From the NCBI RefSeq assembly GCF_040054535.1, contig NC_090784.1, forward strand, positions 12,583,001 to 12,647,000: a DNA stretch of 64,000 bases. Reading direction: 5' to 3'. A program made the translations under genes and the position numbers. Shown here piece by piece: positions 1 to 11,800 of this stretch. Source of the DNA: Antennarius striatus (lineage: Eukaryota > Chordata > Actinopteri > Lophiiformes > Antennariidae). Under the pieces are notes generated by a model. The model saw only the letters and a program-made list of their open reading frames with translations, was not told where the DNA came from and did not search any database. Numbering within the stretch: position 1 is the stretch's first letter; each line of letters begins with the position of its first letter.

Positions 1-947
1 GTTTATGAAGGTGAGAGAGCCATGACCAAAGACAACAACATCCTGGGAAAGTTTGAGCTGACTGGCATCCCACCTGCTCCCAGAGGTGTTCCTCAGATTG
101 AAGTTACGTTTGACATCGATGCCAATGGCATTCTCAATGTATCTGCTGTGGACAAAAGCACTGGAAAGGAGAACAAGATCACCATCACCAATGACAAAGG
201 TAGATGACCACATTAAGTACTTCTTCAGTTGAGAGCAATAAAAATCTTACATTGCTCAGAAACTACACTGTACAAGAAGAGTGACACTTCACATGAAACT
301 GGAATTAAAGAGACTTTTGTTTTTAATCCAATAGGGCGTCTGAGCAAGGAGGATATTGAAAAAATGGTGCAGGAAGCAGAGCAGTTCAGGGCTGAGGATG
401 AGATGCAGAGAGATAAGGTCACAGCCAAGAACTCCCTCGAATCTCTGGCCTTCAACATGAAGAGCACTGTGGAGGATGAGAAGCTCCAAGATAAGATCAG
501 TCCTGATGACAAAAAGACTATCGTAGACAAATGCAATGAAGTTATCGCCTGGCTGGACAGGAACCAGGTAGGAATCGACTGAATAGTAAAACGTTGAACA
601 GTGATTAATGACAAAGGTTCTTTGGCCCACATCGCGAAAGCAGAGAGATATTTCTGTGACTGATCACATTTCCTTGTTCACATTGAAGAAGTAAAGGAAT
701 TCTGTGTCAAAATTGTGTCTTTTTTTTGTCTGTTACCCAGACGGCAGAGAAGGATGAGTATGACCACCAGCAGAAGGAACTGGAGAAGGTGTGCAACCCT
801 ATCATCTCCAACCTATACCAGGGTGGTATGCCAGGAGGAATGCCTGGAGGAATGCCTGGAGGAATGCCTGGAGGAATGCCTGGTGGGATGCCTGGTGGAG
901 CTGGAGGCGGCTCCTCCTCTGGTCCAACTATCGAGGAGGTTGACTGA
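1..947 (+). CDS. hspa8: Cytosolic HSP70 chaperone (HSC70-like), 3' part only
   Basis: This is the C-terminal part of an ATP-dependent cytosolic and nuclear HSP70 chaperone; the ATPase domain lies outside the window. The coding exons are 1-199, 335-567 and 741-947, and all join in frame. The first starts inside the substrate-binding beta-domain ([14 protein letters not shown], then the [13 protein letters not shown] stretch). The second encodes the helical lid ([12 protein letters not shown] to WLDRNQ). The last encodes the tail, with six GGMP repeats followed by SGPTIEEVD. The terminal EEVD is the docking motif for TPR co-chaperones such as HOP and CHIP, and marks a cytosolic HSP70. The splice positions (after NDK and after RNQ) match those of vertebrate HSPA8, and an intron-rich structure favours the constitutive cognate over intronless inducible HSP70 genes. 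The exact paralogue cannot be proved from this fragment. Confidence 0.85.
601..667 (+). ncRNA. Candidate intronic box C/D snoRNA
   Basis: Inside the last hspa8 intron (568-740), a 4-bp terminal stem GTGA (601-604) / TCAC (664-667) encloses a C-box-like TTAATGA (605-611) and a perfect D box CTGA (660-663). The 67-nt span is normal for a C/D snoRNA. The D box lies 77 nt before the 3' splice site, which fits the usual spacing of intron-encoded C/D snoRNAs in vertebrates. HSPA8 is a known host of C/D snoRNAs (U14/SNORD14), but I do not see the U14 rRNA-pairing elements here. The C box departs from RTGATGA at two positions, and no target was assigned. Confidence 0.4.
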
Positions 948-1260
948 AGTGACTAATGGCCTTTGAAAACCCAATTTGTCTTACAGCTATTTTTGTAGAC
1001 AACATTCATATTAAAATAAACCATAGATTGCAGATCTCGTCAGAACTTTAAGAATTCAATGTTAAAAAAAACTCTGCACCAGATTGGATTCAGTTACGCA
1101 CGACATCATCAGTCCATTTGTTGTCTTCGTTATTTATCCAACGATCCAATAATAATTTGCATGGTGGAAGAAAAGTTAGGTCTGTCTCCGTCCTTCTTTC
1201 CCTCTGTCCTTCCCTCTCTTTCTGATTTCTAAACAATAAATCAATAAAGTTCAGCTATGG
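948..1260 (+). other. hspa8: hspa8 3' UTR with polyadenylation signals
   Basis: Non-coding sequence follows the TGA at 945-947. AATAAA signals occur at 1015-1020, 1235-1240 and 1243-1248. The last two overlap closely and probably mark the main 3' end, near 1265. A pyrimidine-rich stretch lies at 1180-1225. From 1265 to about 1750 I see no gene. Confidence 0.6.
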
Positions 1261-1763
1261 GATTCTGATTTGAAAAGTGTCCTGTTTTTTCCTACATAAT
1301 TATAGTTTATAGTTTTTTTTAACACTCATTTACATTTCTGAATAATACACTTTGCTTATAGGTATGCATTGGAAGGAACAGTCAATTTGCAGCTGTTGAA
1401 ATGTTTTCTATGAACAGATCAGGTTTAGACCTACATGACCTTCCTGTTAAAGAAATACCGGGAAGTATTATCATACTTACTAGCATTTGCTATTTCCTGT
1501 TTCTATTCATGTATGAAGTGCAAAAATAAGTTCCAAGCAAGGGCAAAATGAGCTTAACATACTGGCTGTTTGGAAATTACATAATGCCTCTTCAGATTAA
1601 TAACAACAAGCAGGGTTTCAGCTACTTACTAATGGAATTATCCTGCAACTGTTTGTTTGCTAAAGACTGTGAGCTGTTTATACAGGATCAGGATAAACAC
1701 AAGCATATGGCCAAGAGTTTTATCGTTTCAGCTTTACAGCAAATCATCAAGAGTGCTTATCAC

Positions 1764-1855
1764 CAGGTGTTCTCTGCCCAAATTTATCACAGGCACTTGT
1801 GTTATCCACAATAGTAAGCGTGACATGCAACTCAGTGTCAAGTGTGCAATATAAA
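1764..1855 (+). promoter_or_regulatory. ctrl: ctrl promoter: E-box and TATA box
   Basis: A TATAAA at 1850-1855 lies 51 bp before the ATG, which leaves room for a start site near 1880 and a short 5' UTR. A CAGGTG E-box (CACCTG on the other strand) at 1764-1769 lies about 80 bp upstream of the TATA. Pancreatic exocrine genes are commonly driven by PTF1 through such an E-box. The TATA assignment is well supported by position; the PTF1 reading is inference. Confidence 0.5.
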
Positions 1856-1905
1856 ACACCCTGTCCTGCACAGAGAGTCTGAGAGAAGTAAATCTCAATT
1901 AACAC

Positions 1906-3574
1906 ATGGCAATGTTCCTGTTTGTCAGTTGTTTCGCTCTATTGGCCTCCACACTGGGTGAGTGGGTAGCAATGATGGCTGATAGCATTTTAATTGTGTA
2001 CCTGTTCATTTATATGTTTTCAAACACATTGATATACAGAACATTTCTGATGTGTATGGAAGATACATTTTGGATTGTGTGCTTGGGACTCAGGGTGTGG
2101 AGTACCTGCCATCAAGCCGCAAGTGAGTGGATACAACAAGATTGTCAATGGGGAGACGGCTGTGTCCGGGTCGTGGCCCTGGCAGGTTTCGCTCCAGGTA
2201 GTAATGCACCCTCAACACTCATGCTTAATGTGGAAAGAATTACAGTATAAAATCTCCTCACTCCTAGGATGGCAGGGGATTCCACTTCTGCGGAGGATCC
2301 CTGATCAACCAGTACTGGGTTGTCACCGCTGCTCACTGTCGTGTGTCGTAAGTCAACGTGACGTTTCTCATGTCTAAGTTAGGAAATGGCCACATTTCTA
2401 TTTCTATGATCACTCCTTTGTCTGTTCCATTGCGTCCAGTCCTAGAAACCACCGTGTTATCCTGGGAGAACATGATCGTCAGCACAGTGGTGAAAATATT
2501 CAGGTCAAGACAATTTCAAAGGTGAGCTGTATGATAACATGTAGAGTATAAGCTTTATTTATTAAAAAAAATACCACCTGAAGTTATTTTCTGGGTGTAT
2601 CGTATTTTATTGCGGTTTATGCTCACCTCTTCATTCAGGCCATCACTCACCCCTACTATAACTCCCAAAACTTCAACAATGACATAACGCTTCTGAAGCT
2701 GACGTACCCAGCACAGATTACACCCCGTGTGTCTCCTGTGTGCCTGGCCTCCTCCAGCACCAGCATCCCCTCGGGAACCAAGTGTGTCACCACTGGATGG
2801 GGCAGGACTGGCCAAACCTGTGAGTGAGCCCCTGTAACTTTACACAGACGTACATTTCCTCAAGGGAAATGGAAATTATGGTACCCAAATAGTCCCCTCA
2901 ACCACAGAAGAAAATATTTTCTGCACAGCTCGCCTTATTGCCATTTTCTTTCCCCTCTCAGCCAGCCCCCGATACCTCCAGCAGACCGCCCTGCCTCTGC
3001 TCTCCCCTGCTCAATGTAAGCAGTACTGGGGTTATAACCGAATCACTGATGCCATGATCTGCGCTGGTGCTTCTGGTGTGTCCTCTTGTCAGGTAGATAT
3101 TCTAAAGCCTGACATTTGTAAGAAAAATGATAAAATTCTTGAATCAACTGAAAAATGTAAGTATAGTACATGCTCTTTTCATTTTAACAGATTTAATTGA
3201 ATTGTTAAAGATTTACTAAAATAAAAATGCATATAACTTTTTTTTATTCATGAATTTATTTCAAACAAATGAAAGGACCACCCCTTAATTTTTGTTTTAC
3301 AATTACTGTAGTCCTTAACATAGTAGTATCATTCAACACCAAGAGGTTCTGTTCTGTTCTATTGCTGCATTATTGCTCACGAGTCAATCAGAAAATGTAT
3401 TCTTCATTTTAGGGGGACTCTGGTGGCCCTCTGGTCTGTGAGCACAGTGGAACGTGGTCACTTGTGGGTATTGTGTCCTGGGGCACCTCCAACTGTAACG
3501 TACGCGCCCCAGCCGTGTATGCCCGGGTATCCTACCTACGTCGCTGGATCGACCAAACTATTTCTTCCAACTAA
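1906..3574 (+). CDS. ctrl: Chymotrypsin-like protease CTRL (chymotrypsinogen)
   Basis: This is a secreted pancreatic serine-protease zymogen. The seven exons are 1906-1957, 2094-2197, 2268-2347, 2440-2521, 2639-2819, 2962-3092 and 3413-3574; together they give 263 aa, the family length. A signal peptide (about residues 1-18) is followed by the propeptide beginning CGVPAIKP. Activation is at K33-I34 (IVNGE). The catalytic triad is H75 (TAAHC), D121 (NNDITLL) and S213 (GDSGGP). The S1-pocket residue equivalent to chymotrypsin 189 is Ser (S207), so cleavage after large hydrophobic residues is expected, not after Lys/Arg. The equivalent of Gly226 is Ala (A244, in NVRAPAVY). That substitution and the [10 protein letters not shown] string are as in mammalian CTRL and unlike CTRB. 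The gene looks intact. A possible poly(A) signal is AATAAA at 3864-3869. Confidence 0.92.
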
Positions 3575-4199
3575 TGTACAAACATAAACAAAATCTACAA
3601 TGTTTTACACTTAAACTCTGTTTCTCACTGTGATCAATGAGTGATTCTATATAACATCAGTATGTCATAAAACACTACATACACGACTGAAAGGTGGCAC
3701 CGTTCAATGTACTTTGCATGTAACGTTTGTGACAAAATCTATATAAAAAGTCTTCCTCAGAATGTTTTAGTTTCCATATTTTGAATTCATGTTAGCCTGA
3801 TATGACATGAATAAGATATTTGTGTGTTTGCTGGATGGTTGCATGTAATCGTGTGGTAGGGATAATAAATCTCGAAGCCACAGGGTGTTTGAAAAACAAT
3901 TTGATGAAGCATGTAACACAAGTGGCAAGTGCTTGTTGCCAACATGTTTGCTAGTATCTTCTGACAGCTATAAGTCAATCTGGCTGACGGTTTGGGCACA
4001 AACCAATCGGACAGTCTGCAAAGCTTAGATCATCAGTGATGATCAGATCTTCAGCATCCCTTATGTCACTTTCCATGACCTTGTAACAGTAGAACAGTGT
4101 ATACTCCTAACTATCCCATAATTTAGTTACCATTATGTCATATCTTTGAATTGCTGAGTGATTAAGGGTTAAGTCAATACTACCCGATTGATGTGGTTC
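3575..4199. other. ctrl 3' UTR and spacer
   Basis: AT-rich spacer that contains the probable end of the ctrl transcript. I see no additional coding signal between the ctrl stop and the SINE-like repeat that starts at 4201. Confidence 0.5.
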
Positions 4200-4200
4200 T

Positions 4201-4531
4201 GGGCGGCACGGTGGCGCAGTCGCCTCACAACATGGCGGGTCCGGGTTCGAGTCCCGCTCTGTGCGGAGTTCGCATGCTCTCCCCGTGTCCGCGTGGGTTC
4301 CCTCCGGGTTCTCCGGCTTCCTCCCACCTCCAAAAGCATGCACTTCAAGTTGATTGGCCGGTCCCAAATTGCCCGTAGGAGTGAATGTGTGTGTGCGTGC
4401 TTGTATGTGGCTCCGCGGTGCACTGGCATCGTTCCCAGAGTGTCCCCCACCTCAAGCCCTATGCAAGCTGGGATAGGCTACAGCTCCCGTGACCTGCTAC
4501 GGCGGATACAGTGGCAGTACATGAAAATGAA
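4201..4531 (+). repeat. tRNA-like SINE of the GGGCGGCACGG family
   Basis: The element opens with GGGCGGCACGGTGGCGCAG. It carries a pol III A-box-like TGGCGCAGT and a B box GGTTCGAGTCC (from 4251), followed by the conserved body (CTCCCCGTGTCCGCGTGGG, CTTCCTCCCACCTCC, GCTGGGATAGGCT) and an AATGA-type tail. This is a very common dispersed repeat in fish. Relative to the copy at 29412-29778, this copy lacks part of the segment between boxes A and B. The flanks TGATGTGGTTCT (ending at the repeat start) and TGATGTACTTCT (4532-4543) may be a decayed target-site duplication. An apparent reading frame through the element is not a gene. Confidence 0.75.
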
Positions 4532-4544
4532 TGATGTACTTCTT

Positions 4545-5284
4545 TTTTGTTCTCCTAATTTTACACTTTGAAATTACAGAAAATTTGGGCTTGAGATTAG
4601 AATATTAGTCTAGGGTGACCCTACAAGCCTCCCTGTGACTAATTTATTCTATCCATACTGTTTTTTTTTTTTCATAAGCTTTTAATACTCAATCTGGGAG
4701 GCCAAAAGAGTATCAATGCATCTATGAGTGGTGAACTGTTCTTCTAAGCTCCTAAAAAGACACACCATACGGTTTATAGACACAAGAAACAGCAGCACCA
4801 CAGACTGCAGGTGTTTTTTTTCAGTTAAATTACATTAACAATTCAGCCATGCAAGATTAAAGGAAAAACAAAACAGAAGATTATCAACAGATTTAGAGTC
4901 ACTTGTGTCTTCAGTGTTTAAGAATGTTTTATGAGCACCCCCAGCTCTACAGATGATAACAAACTATAATGCTACCAACTGTATGAATTAATCATGGTGA
5001 AAGACAAACGTGTCTAAAAAAAAAAAAATTAGGGATGAGAATGTGAATATTTTTTTCACTGCACCAGTCATTCTTCATTAAAATCATCAGTAAATATACC
5101 ATACTTTCAAAATATTTTTTATGCAAGGCATGACAGTACGATCTGTTTAAGGCTCTAATTTCTGTTCAAGCTTTCCTACAAGACCAGTTTTAGTGTAGAG
5201 AACAGGTGTATTCAAATTTGACTTCTACACCTTTGCCGTTTTCCAGTTGCATAGAATCCATTCTGAGATGGAGCAATAAACCAG
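4545..5284. other. Spacer and probable lin37 3' UTR
   Basis: AT-rich sequence with no gene. lin37 runs on the minus strand, so its 3' UTR extends down into this interval. I did not fix its poly(A) site. Confidence 0.4.
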
Positions 5285-7927
5285 TCAGTGATCATAGAGC
5301 TCCTTCATCTCCTTAAGGATCTTGATACTCTCGCTGTATCTTAACTGGTTCTTGTGAGAGCACTCCTTCCATCTGGAAAAAAGAACGATAAAAAATCAGC
5401 TGAACTCATTCAAAAGTTTTGGATGTTTTGTGTCAGAAATCAAGCTTGCAAAAATTCACATAATATCTTCATCATGATCAGACTTCATTGCAGCAAGAGT
5501 TTAACTATTTTACCATAATACTTTATTGAAAAATCACGTGTTGGACCTATTTTTTCCTGTTTCTAATTTAAAGAATTCTTACTCTGTCACTCATGTTGGT
5601 ATTCATGAACATGCATTTCATTACTTACACAAATATCTGTTTTTTGAATTTTCCAGTTTGGGATCAGTCAATTATATCTATCTTATTCAATTCCAGATTT
5701 TGCACCAAATCAATGAGCAAAACAAAAGATTCGCCTTTTCTTAGACAAGGGAAATAGAAATTATTGAAGTTTGACAATTCTACGGTTAATTAATAAATAC
5801 AAACATTAACAAAACTATTTTAAAAAATTCAGCAAACCTACCGTTATATAATTATTTTCAACAACAACAAAAAAAGCTACTTCATGAAGAACATACTTGT
5901 GTCTTATCTTTTTCCAGCGTTCCATGTGGTCACATATGAAAGAACCAGACATGGGAACCGACTCATTTAACTGCGAACAGAAGAAATGCTGAGATTTAGT
6001 TAGTTCATGAGTTAACTTCAATAATCATAGGTTGACAAGAGAGATGCATACCACTTGGTATCCCTATGTAAGTGAAACACCACTGATAATTCTAATTTGT
6101 GGATTTTACAATACCTTAGTCACAGTGGGTTTTTCTATTTGCGGGATCCTGAGATTTATGGCTTCTCCAGATGAGTTAACTGGACAACAAGTTGGAGGTG
6201 GTAGTCTGTACACATTCTGACCTTTACCATTGATCATGTCTGCAACCTGACGAAAAAACATTTGGGAAGATTTCCTGTATTATGATGCACAAAGTATGGC
6301 ATACTGACAATCTAACAGGCTAATATGCTCAAGCGAAAATAAGAATTTTGAAATATACTCGTTTAAATCTTATTTCACCAGCTAAATTATCCATCATACA
6401 ATTGATTAAGTTTTAGCTTTACTATTTTGAAAGGTTGGTTAAAACCTACTACAAAATTGAGACACATAATTGTTTCCCAATTGCCACTGGAAATGTTTAG
6501 TGGTGATATGTTCATTTACAGTAATGTACAGTTTTCACGTTAAACCACAAATATCCAAAGAGATTTTACTTCAGGTGTAACTAACTATAAAAACTAAAAC
6601 TGCTCACACCCAACATTGTGAGGCCTCACCTCTTCGTCTCCCATGCTGTGTGAAGGGCTTGGAAAAGTAGCTGTCTCACGGACGGAAGGATTGTTTCTCA
6701 TCCAAGCACGACAGATAGGATAAAGTGGGGTGCTGGTGTTGAACTGAGCCAGATCCACACTGCGATCAAACAACTTAATGATGTAAGAATCTGTAAATGG
6801 AGAAAGACAGAATCAAGAAACGGCAAAAAAACTGTACAATTAAGTACAGAGCAATGTGATCGCACATTAACTGAGAGACAAAAATGTTCTTCAGTTTTTC
6901 TCAAGTTTCCACTCAGTACTTTGTTTATGTTGATTTCCATCTGGTAAGCCTTCATCCATCTCTTTCCGTCTCTTTCTTCGATGCTGTGGAAATCGTGCAG
7001 ATGGCCTAGAGGAAAAATCCAAATAAATAAAGCCTTAGTATGTGAACAAAATCCACAAAGTTACCCGTCATTATAAAATCATTGACAGTAAATGACGACT
7101 GCCAAAACAGAAGAAAGACGACTTGCTGAGCAAATGTTTTCCACTTTCTTTTAGCTCTCAAGGAAAGAAGATGCTTGCCTTTTTCCAGCAGATGATGGAG
7201 ACAGATCCCTAGAAATAGCAAATAGAATGAGAAATGTATGTAAAATTTTCCAGAAATTTATACTTAATATTGACCTACATAAAATATTATAGAATACCTT
7301 CATGTCAGCAGCTACAACATTAAGTATGTTTGAAGAACAAATAATTGATGCTTACTTGTTTAAAGAGTCAGTCGATATTTTACCTGCATCGATCTCATTT
7401 TGCTCCCTGCTCAAAAATACAATATTAGGTTAACAGGCAAGTGACAATAACTCCTTTGTTTTCCACGGTCACTGATCATTTGACTGACCTTTCATTTTCG
7501 CTCCTCTCCACCAGTCCCTGGAGCACGGCATCCAATCTGTTGCGTGCACCGGTGGACTCCAATTCTGACAAAATAAATAAATACTACACTTCATAAACAG
7601 TAACGTTACATTAACCACGATTTCTTACTTAAAAAACACAATAGTGAGTTCATAAAGCGGGATGTCGAACTGAAATGTGAATATTCGAATCACTCCGAAC
7701 ACGTCATTTATTCACATCGGTGCAGTCAGCAGATTTAATATTATTTACAAGTGTTGGTGAAATGATCGTACTTCAAAACCCCTTTAAACAGCGGTTATAT
7801 TGTCAAATACTGTATGCTAGGTACAGATGACGTGAAATAAATTAACAGCGTGATGGAAGGGTTTGTTACAGCTTTAGGGGTGCAGCTTCTTACCTGGCCT
7901 TTCAGTCTTGATCTTGACGTGGTGCAT
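5285..7927 (-). CDS. lin37: LIN37, MuvB/DREAM complex subunit
   Basis: LIN37 is a core subunit of MuvB, which with p130/E2F4 forms the nuclear DREAM repressor of cell-cycle genes. In transcript order (minus strand) the exons are 7894-7927, 7489-7564, 7356-7406, 7179-7208, 6920-7005, 6630-6790, 6115-6246, 5897-5970 and 5285-5372. They give 243 aa; human LIN37 has 246. The start MHHVKIKTE aligns with human MFPVKVKVE. Family landmarks are [20 protein letters not shown], the block [14 protein letters not shown], and [12 protein letters not shown] (about residues 114-125), which is the CRAW motif. A W-K-rich C-terminal helix ends in [14 protein letters not shown]. The 30-nt exon 7179-7208 is followed by a GC donor (AAAAAG|GCAAGC) instead of GT. 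The reading frame and the human alignment both require that exon. The gene lies head to head with proser3. Confidence 0.93.
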
Positions 7928-8347
7928 TATCTGTACTTTATCTGTAGTTTGTAGCGAAATTTCTAAAACTGTGAAACACACACAGTCCCTCTCTGTGGTT
8001 GAATTAGAATGTCTTTACGTTGGTAACCTCGAATATTTTACGTCACTTAACAATACTAACGTTGGTAAAATACACGAAGCCTGTTTGCTGTTGACAATTG
8101 TGTTAGCAGGCTAGCGGCGGATGGATCAAGACCGATTCCACCGGGCTAGCATTCACTGGATATAAAACAGCGATTTCGTAAGCTTTATGAAATTGTACGA
8201 CTTGACCGCCTGTAATACTTTGGTACGTAACGATTTAGCCCTTGTTTTTTCAATGGTAGCTTTATTTCGTTGTTTCGTACCGACGCGTTTACTAGCTGGA
8301 ATAACTGTTGCTAATTTAGCTGATCACGAACGGGTACACAGACAGAC

Positions 8348-8463
8348 TTTCCTCTTCCGCGCGCTGACAGTTTCCCGTTTATTGGTTGGCGCTTATGTGA
8401 TGAAGTTCTTCTACATGATTGGATAGACTGCATGCCCATCACATGATACTCGCTCGCTATTGG
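8348..8463. promoter_or_regulatory. Probable bidirectional lin37/proser3 promoter
   Basis: The 958 bp between the lin37 ATG (7927) and the proser3 ATG (8886) contain no TATA box I can recognise. They do contain three ATTGG (inverted CCAAT) boxes at 8381, 8418 and 8459, spaced 37 and 41 bp apart. A GC-rich E2F-like TTCCGCGC is at about 8356. Regularly spaced CCAAT boxes plus an E2F-like site are usual for TATA-less cell-cycle promoters. Assigning this as the shared promoter of the divergent pair is inference. Confidence 0.35.
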
Positions 8464-8885
8464 CTGCCTGTTTGCTTGAAAAATGAAAATACTAAAGAAG
8501 CACTTCTGGTTCTGTCGAGAATCTTGTTCTTTATCACAGGAGGAACCTTATAATACTGTCATTATAAAACATTGCATTATTGCATGAATAGACAATCGGA
8601 ATGCTCACTATTGTAGCTTAATTTAACTACATAGTTTCATTTTACGTACATAACTACAGATTCCATGGTAACTTTTGTTTGTGGACATGCAAAGTCGACT
8701 GCGTGTTCATTCGTTGTGAGTTGTATTGATGTAAGCAACCCAGTCGGTCTGGTATGTAAATCCCCTTACAATCATTTTTCAACGGGATTACTTTTGACCA
8801 GACGGATAGCAGACCTATGCTGGATATATCTACTCTACTGTATGTGTCTGCTATAAATAAATCACCCGTCACTTGCTTGTTGTTA

Positions 8886-11800
8886 TGAAATCCAGGTAAG
8901 ATGATCTCCAAAGATCCCACTTTTCTTACCAAGAATAATTGTTAACATTTTTCTCAAACATTATTACTGTGTTTGTTTGTTTGGTTTGTTTGTTTGTTTG
9001 TTTGTTTGTTTTTACAGCAGACCTCTGTTCACAAGGCAGAATCCCTTCCAGACAACGTCCAGAGTGGAGAAAGCACACTATCACCCATCCCATAAAAAAA
9101 CCCTGTCAAAGAAAGAGAAAAAAACTGTATGCTTTGGAGAAAAAATAATGACTCAGAAAAAATAATGATCCACACCCCAATTTGGTTTTTCTTACCTAAA
9201 GTCATCACAAACAGGTCTGTGATTTCTTTGTTCTTTTGCAGACTTTGAGTCCTGTACGTTTAAAACAGCAATCCTGTCCCAAATCACTCACTGCGAGCCA
9301 CAAGAGCCAACAGCTCACAGAGAAGCAGCACAACCAAATTGCCTCTGCAGATGGAGAGCCTGGTTTCACAGAGTCCTGGCCTTCCACGGAGAGTGGATCT
9401 TCTCCTGCCAGCACCACAAACTCATGTGACATGAGCACAAACAAACAGGCTTCAAGAGCTGGAAAACCCACAGCTTCATCTGAGTTTGAAGTTCAACAAT
9501 CTTCATTACTGTCTAAGTATGATTTACTCACAATTTACACTTAACTACAGAGTAATACATTATTTTTTAAATAAAAGTTGTAATATGGCTGAATTAACTT
9601 GACAGTGCCAATGGTAAAGCTTTTGTTAGTGTTTGATTCAGTCACCATTCCTTCCCAGGTATGTTGAACGTTTTCGCCATGCTCCACCACAGAGTAGAGA
9701 GGATCGCCAAAAAATTGATTCTGCCACTGGAGAAACACAGCTACCTTTTTGGTGGATTCTACCCTCATCTCCCATTTCAACACAAACTATAACCAAAGAC
9801 GGAGGTATAATGTTGCATTTTATTTATTTGTTTTTTTAGGTGCATGTTTTTGAATGATTAGAAACTATTTGCTCGTAAATTGCAAACAATGTGGAAATCG
9901 ACCTTTTTTGCTAAACCAGACATTGGGATCTCTTCCTCTGAACAGATGTAATTCAGTCTTTAAAGGATGGGCATGGACCTGCAGTTTTCAGTCCACCTGG
10001 AGATCGTGAATGTGATGGATCTATTTCCCCAGACAGAGAATCCTTTAATGTGAGTATTTTAATGACATTTGTGGGGATGAGCCACAGCATTGCCTTTTAT
10101 TGTCTGTCTATAGTAAATACAAATAGCATATACAAATACTTATATATTTCAATATCAAAAACACCAGATACTATTTCAGATTTTTCTTTTTTTTGTTCTT
10201 TGAATATAGTTTTGTGATGGTTTATTCTGCACCCTGTCCTCGTTTAACAAGGATTCTTTGAATGCCTCAAGAACAGTCTGCAGCAGAGACACCTTATTAT
10301 GATTAAATGTGCTCATAAATATTTGCATTTTATCACCACACCACATGCTCATCTGGAACATTCATTGTTTATTAAAAACAGCCATGTTTTTTACGTATAT
10401 GGCTTGGTCAGGATGCTTGGGTCAAATGTATCACCCTCACAAAATTTTAAAGAAGCCTCTGTATGAATGCTGTCAAAATAAGGCTCAATGCTGCAAATAA
10501 TGTTTATTTCTTTTTCCAAGTAAATTTAACCTCACTGTGACGGTGATATCAGGCAAAATTGTGGCTTATTAAATGTATTACTTGTTTGTTGTTTTTCCTC
10601 AGATTCTGTCAGATATCTCCCAGGGTGAAGTTGATGACACAGAGACCCTACAGCTTCAAGAAAAGGCTAACAGGCTTCTGCTGAGAGAGTACAATGTCCA
10701 GCTAGTAGCATTCATGATAAGTCAATTAAGTCCTTCAATTGTAAGTAATTTTTCTATATCTCTGACAGTGAATGCACTCAGAGTGACGAATCCATACATG
10801 TCAGCTCAGACGGCCTGGGATGCTCAGATTTTTCTACTCAAGTCAGCGTAGATGAACCGCTGCGAAGACCTTTGATTCCCAGTAGGTCAAAATTTACTAC
10901 TGGTAAATAATACGACCTTTGTGTTTGAAGCAGAATTTGAAATTTTTTAAATTAAACGTGCAAAGTTCCTTCCTTATTCATCTTGTAGATGATGACTGTT
11001 ATTTTTATTCTTTAAATGCTGCTGCTATGTTGTGTTCATTTATTATCATTATAGTGAATTCCAGCTCATACTCCGGTCAAGCTATTTCCTTCCAAGAACC
11101 CTTTGTCATTCCTACTCTGGTGACGCCGACCCGCCCAGAAGAGGACATCTTGTTCCAGTGGCGTTTAAGGAGAAAAATGGAGCAGGCCAGGGAGCGGCCC
11201 CAGCCCCTGCAACACTCCAATTTTCATAGCCCCACATTTCGCTGGCAGCGCCCCATCTTTAGCCATCCTACAAGTGACAGGCAATTTTACAAGGTGAGAA
11301 TGTGTGAATGTGTAATTATATATTTTAAGTATTCAACATCTACTCTTAATATACATGGTAATTAAAATGACCTCTGTCATGTGTTATTTGTATCAACAGC
11401 AAAGCACTCAGCCTCCTGAATCCTCACAAAAAGCTGCTCATCCATACATTTCTCATTCCTGCCCAGAAGCCATAGAAGCTCATCCATCATGCCCTCCATC
11501 GTCAGGTGTTCCTCCCTTTCCTGATTTTCATGTCTCCTCTTCTTCAGTTTCTCAAACACAGGCTATGACTCATGTTCCTGCCCACATGCATTTACTCTGT
11601 GATGTTTTGCCGTGTCCCATTCAGTCATCACATGATGGCAGGCAGCAAAACATTTCTCAAAATATTGATGAGTCTCATGTCAGAACTGCCCATAAAAAAC
11701 TTCAGATTCCTGCACACTCAGGAAATAGCTCTAGTAATGAGCCTTGTCGTGAACATTTGCCATCCCCACCACCTGTCTCATCTGGAGTTCCAAGTGACTG

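Noticed and set aside
568-740. U14 (SNORD14) snoRNA in the hspa8 intron
   Set aside because: The U14 rRNA-pairing domains are not visible. Only a generic box C/D candidate is retained.
4188-4571. 127-codon frame on the plus strand
   Set aside because: It lies within the tRNA-like SINE; similar frames recur at the copies at 19.4 and 29.5 kb.
10689-10768. Longer proser3 exon ending at a strong GTAAGT (10742)
   Set aside because: It would leave an intron of only 28 nt; the donor at 10689 gives 80 nt and keeps frame.
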